Origin: Gambelia wislizenii
Lineage: Eukaryota > Chordata > Lepidosauria > Squamata > Crotaphytidae
Assembly: GCA_030847615.1 (NCBI GenBank)
Contig: JAUMIR010000003.1
Span: 339,712,256 to 339,776,255, forward strand
Reading direction: 5' to 3'
Length of the DNA stretch: 64,000 nucleotides
Position 1 is the stretch's first letter. The number at the start of each line of letters is the position of its first letter. The notes under the pieces are model-generated. The model did not search any database, was not told the origin of the DNA, and worked only from the letters and a program-made list of their open reading frames with translations. Of this stretch, positions 55,560 through 64,000 are shown in pieces. The translations under genes were made by a program, and so were the position numbers.

Positions 55560-56040
55560 TTATTTATATAGATTTTACTGGGTTTTTATTTATTTGTAAA
55601 TAAATGGTTTCAAATGTTGTGATGGTTTAATTGCTTTTAACTTTTGTAAATTATAAATTTTTAACTATGTTTGTTTTAACTGTTGTAAGCTGCCTGGAGT
55701 CCCAAACTGGGGAAAAGGTGGGATATTAATCAATATCATCATCATCATCATCACAAGTCACTCTAAGAAAAAAAATTACCCTATGACTAATATATTGAAT
55801 GAATTAATAAAAATTAGTTTAGATATGTATATCAATAATCCCAACCCAGACTAAAACAAAGAAAAACAATAGTTAAAAATGCAACATGCATTTTTTCAAA
55901 ATAGAATTTTAGCTTAATTGTGTTTTAACTTTTCCATTAAGAGGTGTTTTAAAAATTGTATTCTGCTTTTAAAAACATTGTATACTGCCTTGGACCTTGT
56001 CATGGGAGAAAGGTGGAATATAAACTAACTAAATAAATAA
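55560..56040 (+). repeat. Two LINE/SINE 3' tails
   Basis: 'TTGTAAGCTGCCTGGAGTCCC...GGTGGGATATTAAT' followed by (ATC)n at 55734-55755, then 'TATACTGCCTTGGACC...GGTGGAATATAAACTAACTAAATAAATAAAT' at 55980-56040. Both are plus-strand L2-type tails. Confidence 0.65.
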
Positions 56041-56300
56041 ATCATGGGAGGAAACATATGGAAACAGAATAGTTTTCAATTAAAAAAACCTGATACAAAT
56101 ACAATCACATGTACTTTCCTTGGAAGAGAATTCCAAAGGTACGGGACAACTACAAATAAAGCCTTAACTCTAGTTTTATACATCTTGACAGAAGAGAAAG
56201 CAGTGCTTCTGAGCTGGGTGGTAGGTGCAAAACAATAGTTCCAAAAATGAGCCCAAAATACCTAGAGGCACCTTCATTATTTTATGGTCAACAGAGTATA

Positions 56301-56520
56301 GGTTGACCTCCAAATCTGCAGAGGATACATTCCAAAACACCTTGTGGGTACCTGAATCTATGGATAATATGGAACCCTGTTATTCTTAATGAGATGAATA
56401 CCAGACGTTGACCATAGATTCACGTTGGAGGACCTAGAAATTCCTAGAGAGAACATATTTTTTCAGACATGGATAAGTGAAACCGTAGATACTGAATCTG
56501 TGGATAAGGGGGTTAACCTG
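56301..56520. mobile_element. Tigger-like element, GGTTGACCTCC...GGTTAACCTG
   Basis: It has TA flanks and the family's 'GGACCTAGAAATTCCTAGAGAGAAC' interior. It is closest to 1389-1625. Confidence 0.8.
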
Positions 56521-56524
56521 TAGT

Positions 56525-58674
56525 TAACTATGCCACCAAACCTATTCCCCATTACTACTCTGGCCTTTATCTCTGGTTCAACATCCCTGCTCCCCAGCTC
56601 CAACACTAGAACCTAGATTGGGTAAAACACACACACAACTTCTAGATATTTATTTGTACGCAGTCAACAATAGTCTCTGCTGACCACAACTGAGATCACA
56701 ACACAGGTTCATACTCTGTAGAGTGGTGGTGGTGGTGTGGGGAACAATTTGTGATAGTTTCATCTAGTTTGTATCGTATTGTCTTATCATTATCAGGCCA
56801 AGAGACCTTTTTTGATTTTATTTTCCTGACGTTTTTAGATCTTGCTAAATGCTTTTCCTGCTTTCTAGGGTCATTATAGGTTTTGAGTTTATATTTTATA
56901 TGGTTTTTTTTTAATTTTTTAAAACTGCCCTGGGAGTATAATTGAAGGCTAGTATTAAAAGAGTTTAAATAAATAGAGATTAATTGCCTTGAAACAGTTT
57001 TGCAATACATTAAAAACATTTTAAATACATTAAAAATGCTTCACAAGTATATGCATATTAAGTTAAATATTATCATTACAGCCCTATTCAACCACTCAGG
57101 GTGTTCTTTGCTTGTTTGAAGTTGTGAAGCTTGTGGGGGGGAGTTCTTCTGCCTGAGAACCCCTAAACTGTACTTTGAGATGCAATCTTGGGGATTCCTC
57201 TGCCTAGGAGCTCTCTTAAACTGTGCCCCCTTTTGGTATGCTGCCACCACCCTTTGAATTCTCCCCCTATGCACACAGTCCAAAGGGAGACTGTGTGGGT
57301 TCTCCTTTTCTACTCCCTGCCACCGGCAGAGCTATTACCACCCCCTCCCCTCTGTCCCGAAGGGAAGAGAAAGTGTCCGAGCACAACAAGGCATGTGAAA
57401 TCATCAGCTGATAGATTAGAAAAGCTATTTTATTTCAAGCAAAGCTCATAACATGCAAAATTCTCATGGAAAAACTCTTCTTCTCCAGGCACATTCTTAG
57501 AAGTTACAGAGACAGTTAAGCATCAGTTAGCATTCAGCCAAATGAGAAAATAACCATAATCCCTAATGCAGCCTAGCTAATACATTCCCTAGTCTACTCA
57601 CTGATCCAGAAGTCGGTTTGTTGATTCAGAGGATGCTGTGAGCCACATGTCTGGTCCCAGACCAGGCCCGCACAGATCTCCTCCTTCCTCCAGCTGATGT
57701 GAGGTCCTTGCCTCAGGATGTCCCTTTGTTCTCGCCCCTGCCTCCTGGTATATACCTTGTCTTTGAAGTTTCTGTAAGTCCTGATTGGTCACTTTGCCCC
57801 TGATGACCTGTGACATTACCAATGATGCTGGCCCCAAAGGTGCCACCCCTCTCCAGACCCTAGTTAACCCTTTTTTTTACCTGATCACTGAGCTTGCAGA
57901 TAATGGGAGATGGAGCTTCACATTATCACAGAAGTCTTGTTGCATTCTCTCTCACCTGTCTTTTTTGGATTCTGGCTGTTGCTTCCTACTCTGAGATAGC
58001 TCTTCCAACCTAGGAGTTAAGACTATAAAGGAGGAATAAAATCATCATCACCACCACCACTATCGTCATCTTCCTCCTTCCTGATAAGCAGCATCACCAG
58101 GGTTATGGAATACCTTCCCATATCTGGACTATCACTTCCTCCCTTTCTTTGGCACATGATATTGGAACTGATTCTTGGCATCTGAATGGACCATTGGTCC
58201 TTCTAGCTCAGACAGTTCTTTTGTTTGCCTTGGGGAGTATCTTATGGGGACTTCTCCCCACTCTGTCACCTGGATTGCTTTAGTTGGGGATTGATACTGA
58301 ACTGAGTTTGGTACCTTTTGCAATACAGAATGTATCCTCTGTCACACAACTGTAATCTCCCTCTGTGCAGAGATAACCATGATGGCCCATCATTTAGTGA
58401 TAATGATGAAAGTGTTTTGCATGGATTTGGTCCTTGGCATATTTGGTGGAGGGGTTTCCTATGGTATTGCTGAGGGTAAATCATGCTTAGACCTGGAATG
58501 GCTATATCATTTAAAAGCTGGTTTTGTGTATGAGTGTGGACAAGAAAGGAATCTGTTATGCTCTGATTCTGTACTTCTCAGTGGGACTATTTGCCAGCAT
58601 CCTCATTCCCCTTCACCTAGTGCCAGCTATTGACCTTGTAACTATTTATACATGATTCTCTCTTTCTGTTGATC
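56525..58674. other. Unassigned sequence in the putative long intron
   Basis: No exon with recognisable product is seen. Several open minus-strand stretches (57041-57283, 57598-57846, 58266-58484) show no domain. A (CAC/CAT)n-like run lies near 58045. Confidence 0.4.
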
Positions 58675-58677
58675 TTA

Positions 58678-58977
58678 GGAGTTTATCAGACAAGGTACAT
58701 ACTGCTAAAAAACCATGTCATTTAGGACGCAATGATAACACAAAGGGTGAAATTATCAGATATCCTCGTCATTCAGCCGTTCCTGAGGCATAGCACTGGT
58801 GTGGACAAGACATCACTTTTTTATTGATGGGCTTAGTCGTCAATAAAAAGTGATGCCTTATTCACACCCCTGCTACACCCCTGCAACAGCTAAACGATGA
58901 CATCATCTTATAATTTTGCCCTTTTGTGTTATTGTCATGTCCTTATGACACAGTTTTTGCTGCATCTGATAAAGTCC
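58678..58977. mobile_element. 300-bp small transposon, TTA duplication
   Basis: The ends GGAGTTTATCAGAC and GCATCTGATAAAGTCC are flanked by exact TTA (58675-58677 and 58978-58980). The centre carries an inverted pair, TTTTTATTGATGGGCTTAG / GTCGTCAATAAAAAGTGATG. Confidence 0.92.
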
Positions 58978-58980
58978 TTA

Positions 58981-59688
58981 GTCCTTGTTGCTCCCACTGC
59001 TCAGGGAGCATCTTTTCCATATGTCTTCATCAGGCTACTTCCTTCTCTTCTTTCAAGACTTATTTTTTAAATGAAGACCATTAACCCAATGACATGCCTC
59101 TAACTTTCTAGTGCCTATGATAGTAGAAATAAATACTAAAGATCAAACTACACAATACACTTAGCAGATTCTCAAGAAAAAGTACTCTCTCAAGTGAGAG
59201 GAAAGACATCTGTATGTCATAATAATGTGCTTTTCATTACTTACATATCTTAACACTAATACTTAAACAACTTGCCTGGGACTGTGAATCTACGCTGTGT
59301 GGATGAAAACTTCAATGAAAGTCTGAAGAGAGAGAATGTGTGTTAAATGCATTTACAAAGTAACTCTACCCCAACTCCAAGCCAAGCACTGATGTCTTTC
59401 TAAGCAAATCTACAAACATATGACATTTTTAGATTAGGTCAACAGTAGAGCCTTTCTGTTATGTATTATAGAATTTTGCAACAGAGATGTACAGCAAAAT
59501 GCTTCATATCAGCTCTACTAACTCAAGTGGTTTTCCTGCATATTTATGACAAATACACCTCCCTTCCCGCACACAAACACAACAAAAGTAATAATGAAAG
59601 TCACAGTGTCAGGAATTCAACATAAGCTTGACACTTCATTGCATCCATGATGATACTGCCATCAGGACAAATGCTAACTAATCCATAC
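58981..59688. other. Unassigned sequence
   Basis: No gene is recognised. Confidence 0.4.
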
Positions 59689-59732
59689 CTGCTGAGGATG
59701 AGCTCTTTTTGATCTTTCGGCTGGGCAATCAT
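59689..59732 (-). CDS. Candidate first coding exon of THEG-like gene
   Basis: ATG at 59732 has A at -3. The 44 bases encode 'MIAQPKDQKELILS' plus AG before a GTATGG donor. The two-base overhang is completed by the first base of the exon at 54866. It is very short, so chance is possible; the phase match is the main support. Confidence 0.3.
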
Positions 59733-60760
59733 GTTGACGTGAACCTACTTCCTGTATTCTAATCCAATTCCAAAGCCATGAATTATGAGGGTTACCAGCT
59801 CTGAACATTTGTGTTCCTTCAAGAAGGTAGAACTATAGTACTATGCAGGTGGTGGGTTTCTTCTGCTACATACTGGATGGCATGTCAGTGTTTCAGGGAT
59901 GTCCTGGGAAAGGGTTGTCAGAAGGCAGGTTTTTGACCTCACACTCAGATTTTGGAGAACTTTTGTTGGTCCTCAAAGTAAGTGGACCCAGATCTCAGAT
60001 TCTGAGAACCATCCTTTGGAAAGAAGGAGAGAGGGAAAGATGGAGGAGAGTTTTAATAGAAAGATAATTTTTGTGGGGGGATCTATAAATAGGTCTAGTA
60101 CATAAAAACTGTTCTGCTTTGTTATCAAAATGCTATCCAGTATGCATCAAAGTGAAATTTCCTCAAAGACAAAGAAGATATTCTGTTTAACAGAAATAAC
60201 TGAATTTGTGAGGATATTTCATATTTTGATTGTGTTCAGATCAATAGTTCCACAATCTTATAGCAATATAAATGTAATTAAGAGAAGTATTGTGGTATAG
60301 TTTCAGCATTTAACAAGGATTGTACATAAGTTTAATTTAGAAAAATAATCTTATTTGTATAAGAATCCTATGCATCTAGCAGTGTCTTGATAGACGCTAA
60401 AGGGCAAAATTAAAACCCACCTCTTTTGTGATTGCTTTAAAAAAAACTTTGCATACCTGGAAAAACTTAGTTATGTGTAAAAGAAGAGCCTGGTGGAACC
60501 TTACTTTAAAGAAAATTCTGATTTATTGTTAAATTTGTTCCATTTTAGTTTTGTGGCAAGTTGTTAAAGATCATATTAAAGACAACAGAAGATAGTATTG
60601 ACCTTTTCCTCTGAAGTATATAATTTATTCTATCACCTGAGAAGGTGAAATTAAAATTCTGTATACATCCCCCACCCCCCGAACTGCTTGCTTGGGAGAA
60701 ATAATGCTTCATTGTTCTGGTGGTTCATGGAGTCATGAGAACCCAATTGTGCAAAAAGAT
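59733..60760. other. Unassigned; upstream of the candidate gene start
   Basis: AT-rich sequence with no recognisable promoter element or repeat. Confidence 0.35.
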
Positions 60761-60764
60761 TAGA

Positions 60765-60850
60765 AGAGTTCCTTTTTTGGACTACAGCCCCCAGAGTTGC
60801 CCAGACAACATGGGAGTTGTAGACTAAAAAAGTAAGTCTTCCAAGCTTTG
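60765..60850. repeat. Palindromic repeat 'TTTTTTGGACTACAGCCCCCAGAG'
   Basis: The inverted arms (TTTTTTGGACTACAGC / GTTGTAGACTAAAAAAG) match the family at 51522-51605. Confidence 0.65.
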
Positions 60851-60929
60851 GATATGTGCATGCAAGGGGCCAAAATAGCCTTGCTTCTTACTGTGTGGGT
60901 TTTTTTTTAACTGTTTATCATCAGTCTTT

Positions 60930-60980
60930 TAGATTATTTATTTATTGGATGTATATCCCACCTTTCTCCCAAGATGGGCT
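60930..60980 (-). repeat. LINE/SINE 3' tail, minus strand
   Basis: 'ATTATTTATTTATTGGATGTATATCCCACCTTTCTCCC' is the inverse of a standard L2-type tail. Confidence 0.6.
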
Positions 60981-61106
60981 GTACTGTAACTTTCCCTGAC
61001 AGCCCCCCCTTTTCATAATTCATCAATGGGCTGTATTTCATATATTGGCTTATAATTGGTACTCCACATGGTTAAAGGTAGACCAGGGACCTCCCAAACC
61101 AGGAAC

Positions 61107-64000
61107 CATAGAATCATAGAATCATAGAATTGCAGAGTTGGAAGAGACCACGAGGGCCATCCAGTCCAACCCCCTGCCACGCAGGAAATCACAATCAAAG
61201 CATCCCCGACAGATGGCCATCCAGCCTCTGTTTAAAGACCTCCAAGGAAGGAGACCCCACCACGCTCCGAGGGAGTGTGTTCCACTGCCGAACAGCTCTG
61301 ACTGTCAAAAAGTTCCTCCTCATGTTGAGGTGGAATCTCTGTTCCTGGAGCTTGCACCCATTGCTCCGTGTTCCAGTCTCTGGAGCAGCAGAAAACAAGC
61401 CTGCTCCATCCTCAGCGTGACATCCCTTCAAATACTTAAACAGGGCTATCATATCGCCTCTAAACCGTCTTTTTTCCAGGCTAAACATACCCAGCTCCCT
61501 AAGTCTCTCCTCATAAGGCATTGTTTCCAGACCTTTCACCATTTTAGTTGCCCTTCTCTGGACACGCTCCAATTTGTCAATATCCTTTCTGAATTGTGGT
61601 GCCCAGAACTGGACACAGTATTCTAAGTGAGGTCTGACCAAGGCAGAATAGAGTGGCACTATTACTTCCCTTGATCTAGACACTATACTTCTATTGATAC
61701 AGCCCAAAATTGCATTGGCCTTTTTAGCTGCCGCATCACACTGTTGGCTCATGTTCAACTTGTGGTCTACTAGGACTCCTAGATCCCTTTCGCACATAGT
61801 CTCATTCAGCCAGGTCTCTCCCATCCTATATTTATGCATTTCATTTTTCCGCCCTAAATGCAGTACTTTACATTTCTCCGTATTGAATTTCATTTTGTTA
61901 GCTTTGGCCCAGCTCTCCAGTCTATCCAGGTCATTCTGAATTTTGATCCTGTCCTCTAGGGTATTAGCTACTCCTCCCAATTTGGTGTCATCTGCAAATT
62001 TGATAAGTATGCCCCTAATTCCCTCATCTAAGTCATTGATAAAGATGTTGAATAGCACTGGGCCCAGGACAGAACCCTGTGGCACCCCACTGGTCACATC
62101 TTTCCAAGACGAAGAGGAGCCACTGCTGAGCACCCTTTGGGTTCGGCCGGTCAACCAATTACAAATCCATTGAACAGTTAACTTGTCTAGCCCACATTCT
62201 ACAAGCTTGTTTGCAAGAATGTCATGGGGAACCTTGTCAAAGGCCTTACTGAAATCAAGGTATGCAATGTCCACAGCATTCCCTTCATCTACCAAGCTGG
62301 TAACTTTATCAAAAAAAGAGATCAGATTAGTCTGGCATGACTTGTTTCTCTGAAACCCATGCTGACTTTTTGTGATTATGGCATTGCCTTCTAAATGTTC
62401 ACAGACTCTCTGTTTAATGATCTGTTCTAGAATCTTCCCTGGTATTGATGTCAGACTAACTGGACGATAGTTGTTGGGATCCTCTTTTTTCCCCTTTTTG
62501 AAGATGGGAACAACGTTTGCCCTCCTCCAGTCTGCTGGGACTTCTCCTGTTCTCCAGGAGTTCTCAAATATTATTGCCAATGGCTCTGAGATTATATTTG
62601 CCAGCTCTTTTAATACTCTTGGATGTAGTTCATCTGGTCCTGGAGATTTAAATTCATTTAGATTAAGAAGGTATTCCTGTACTACCTCTTTACTTATTTT
62701 CAGCTGGATTTCCCCTATTGTGTCCTCTGTTCCATTTTCCTCAGGTTGGTCCTCCTTTTCCTTTTCTGAAAACACTGAGGCAAAGAAGGTGTTGAGTAAT
62801 TCTGCCTTTTCTCTGTCCCCTGTTAGCATTTTGCCATCTTCTCCACGTAGTGGCCCTATCATTTCCTGCTTCCTCCTTTTGCTGCGGACATACCCAAAAA
62901 AACCCTTTTTATTGTTCTTAACCTCCCTAGCAAGCCTGAGCTCATTCTGCACTTTAGCTTTTCTGACTTTACTCCTACACGTGTTCGCTATCTGTTTGAA
63001 TTCTTCTTTGGTGATTTCCTCCCTTTTCCATTTCCTATACATGTTCCGTTTAAAACTTAGCTCCATTGAAAGTTCTTTTGTCATCCATCCTGGTTTCTTG
63101 AGACACCTCCCATTTTTCTTCCTCAATGGTACTGTTTGAAATTGTGCCTTCAGTATCTCCCTTTTGAGAAAGTCAAAACCGTCTTGAGGTCCCTTCTCTT
63201 TTAGTATTCTTGACCATGGGATCATCCCCAGTATTTCCCTGAGTTTATTGAAATCAGCTCTCCTAAAGTCAAGAATGCGTGTCTGACTATGCCTGGCTTC
63301 TCCTTTCCATTGTATAACAAACTCCAGGAGAACATGATCACTCTCACCTAAGGATCCCACCACTTGCACCCCATTAACCATGTCGTCTCTGTTGGTTAGG
63401 ATCAGATCTAAAATAGCTGACCCCCTTGTTGCCTCTTCCACCTTTTGGACCATGAAATTGTCTTCCAGGCATGTAAGGAATTTGCTAGACCTTGTAGTTT
63501 TGGCTGAGTTAGATTGCCAGCAAATATCAGGATAGTTGAAGTCACCCATCACTACTACATCTCTCCTTTCTGCATGTATGTTCATCTGTTCTAGAAAGGC
63601 AACATCCAATTCCTCCGTCTGATTTGGGGGTCTGTAGTAGAGTCCCACAATAACATCCCTGTTGTTTCCCTCCCCTTTAATTTTTATCCAGATGCTCTCC
63701 ACCTGGCTTCCAGTATTGATGTCATGGATCACTTCACTGGTGTAAATATCCCTGACATATAATGCTATTCCTCCTCCTTTCCTGTTTGGCCTGTTTCTCC
63801 TATAAAGGTTATACCCCTCTATTCCTACATTCCAATCATGAGACTCGTCCCACCAGGTTTCAGTAACACCTATTATATCATATTTGTTTTGTAGTGCAAG
63901 GAGTTCTAGTTCATCTTGCTTATTTCCCATGCTCTGTGCATTAGTGTAGAGACATCTGAGACCATGTGTTCCCTTTACTTGCTCCCTGTGCAAGTTTTTT
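61107..64000 (-). mobile_element. CR1 LINE, well preserved, running off the window
   Basis: The 3' terminus is three copies of CATAGAAT (61107-61130), the inverse of the CR1 8-bp terminal repeat. The ORF2 frame is open over the whole remaining length to base 64000. CR1 elements end in such short repeats rather than poly-A. This copy is much better preserved than the other CR1 pieces in the window. Confidence 0.95.
61195..64000 (-). CDS. CR1 ORF2: endonuclease and reverse transcriptase, 5' part beyond window
   Basis: At least 930 codons are open with no stop. An apurinic-type endonuclease comes first ('TNAQSMGNKQDELE', 'VTETWW' at about residue 45, 'GDFNYPDICW' at about 150, 'ESDHVLLEF' at about 215). 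RT follows ('YRPVSLTSIPGKILE', 'YLDFSKAFDKVPHD', 'GVPQGSVLGP', catalytic 'FADDTKLGG', coded near 61976-62002). The C-terminus is 'SLEVFKQRLDGHLSGML'. The frame has no ATG at its apparent start (TTG at 63993) and stays open to the window edge, so the true start is outside. The family's usual ORF2 length is about 950-1000 residues. Confidence 0.95.
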   Translation of the reverse strand, partial: KNLHREQVKGTHGLRCLYTNAQSMGNKQDELELLALQNKYDIIGVTETWWDESHDWNVGIEGYNLYRRNRPNRKGGGIALYVRDIYTSEVIHDINTGSQVESIWIKIKGEGNNRDVIVGLYYRPPNQTEELDVAFLEQMNIHAERRDVVVMGDFNYPDICWQSNSAKTTRSSKFLTCLEDNFMVQKVEEATRGSAILDLILTNRDDMVNGVQVVGSLGESDHVLLEFVIQWKGEARHSQTRILDFRRADFNKLREILGMIPWSRILKEKGPQDGFDFLKREILKAQFQTVPLRKKNGRCLKKPGWMTKELSMELSFKRNMYRKWKREEITKEEFKQIANTCRSKVRKAKVQNELRLAREVKNNKKGFFGYVRSKRRKQEMIGPLRGEDGKMLTGDREKAELLNTFFASVFSEKEKEDQPEENGTEDTIGEIQLKISKEVVQEYLLNLNEFKSPGPDELHPRVLKELANIISEPLAIIFENSWRTGEVPADWRRANVVPIFKKGKKEDPNNYRPVSLTSIPGKILEQIIKQRVCEHLEGNAIITKSQHGFQRNKSCQTNLISFFDKVTSLVDEGNAVDIAYLDFSKAFDKVPHDILANKLVECGLDKLTVQWICNWLTGRTQRVLSSGSSSSWKDVTSGVPQGSVLGPVLFNIFINDLDEGIRGILIKFADDTKLGGVANTLEDRIKIQNDLDRLESWAKANKMKFNTEKCKVLHLGRKNEMHKYRMGETWLNETMCERDLGVLVDHKLNMSQQCDAAAKKANAILGCINRSIVSRSREVIVPLYSALVRPHLEYCVQFWAPQFRKDIDKLERVQRRATKMVKGLETMPYEERLRELGMFSLEKRRFRGDMIALFKYLKGCHAEDGAGLFSAAPETGTRSNGCKLQEQRFHLNMRRNFLTVRAVRQWNTLPRSVVGSPSLEVFKQRLDGHLSGML

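Noticed and set aside
58132..58484. Minus-strand frames as further exons of the THEG-like gene
   Set aside because: The peptides show no S.RI..LA.P repeat, and the 'GGACCATTGGTCCTTCTAGCTCAG' phrase looks like an old interspersed repeat.
61138..61626. A 162-codon plus-strand frame
   Set aside because: It is antisense to the CR1 C-terminus; no independent evidence.
62471..63139. A 222-codon open frame on the plus strand
   Set aside because: It lies antisense to the CR1 ORF2, whose motifs are unmistakable; it is a shadow frame.

Overview
The window reads as repeat-dense intergenic and intronic DNA from a vertebrate, most likely a squamate reptile (lizard). This is inferred from the mixture of elements: a CR1 LINE with its 8-bp terminal repeat, L2-like and L1 LINE pieces, a Penelope-like element with a hammerhead motif, a nearly intact Ty1/copia element, 5S-rRNA-derived and tRNA-derived SINEs, Tigger-type and hAT-type non-autonomous transposons, and many small transposons with 3-bp target duplications. 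There is no bacterial-style gene layout, rRNA operon, tRNA gene or CRISPR array.

Region by region. 0-9.7 kb: hAT, Tigger and L2 fragments, a solo LTR, a 186-bp near-perfect duplication, a foldback transposon nested in another palindromic one, and a 620-bp transposon inserted into a second copy of itself. 9.7-18.7 kb: sparser, with CR1 and L2 fragments, a 5S-type SINE and a 46-bp tandem duplication. 18.8-22.7 kb: a decayed minus-strand L1 carrying three insertions. 22.7-38.7 kb: SINE, small transposons, Tigger copies, two foldback elements and a Penelope fragment with an intact-looking hammerhead core; several kilobases show nothing recognisable. 38.7-45.6 kb: an old CR1 copy split by an LTR-like block, the copia element and a small transposon. 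45.6-50.3 kb: an L2 RT remnant, a foldback element and a SINE holding a transposon that holds a Tigger. 50.3-59.7 kb: candidate minus-strand exons of a gene with THEG-type repeats (SPMAP2/THEG-like), with a Penelope element, a hAT and a Tigger in its putative introns. 61.1-64 kb: a well-preserved CR1 on the minus strand, open to the window edge.

The genome's own possible gene is the THEG-like model; every other convincing reading frame belongs to a retroelement. The most informative feature is nesting. Copia in CR1, Tigger in transposon in SINE, foldback in palindromic element, self-nested elements and Penelope in an older repeat, many with exact target duplications, give a relative order of insertion.

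Repeat families are named from remembered sequence character, not from a database search. Ends stated as exact rest on target duplications or terminal inverted repeats read in the sequence; others are approximate.
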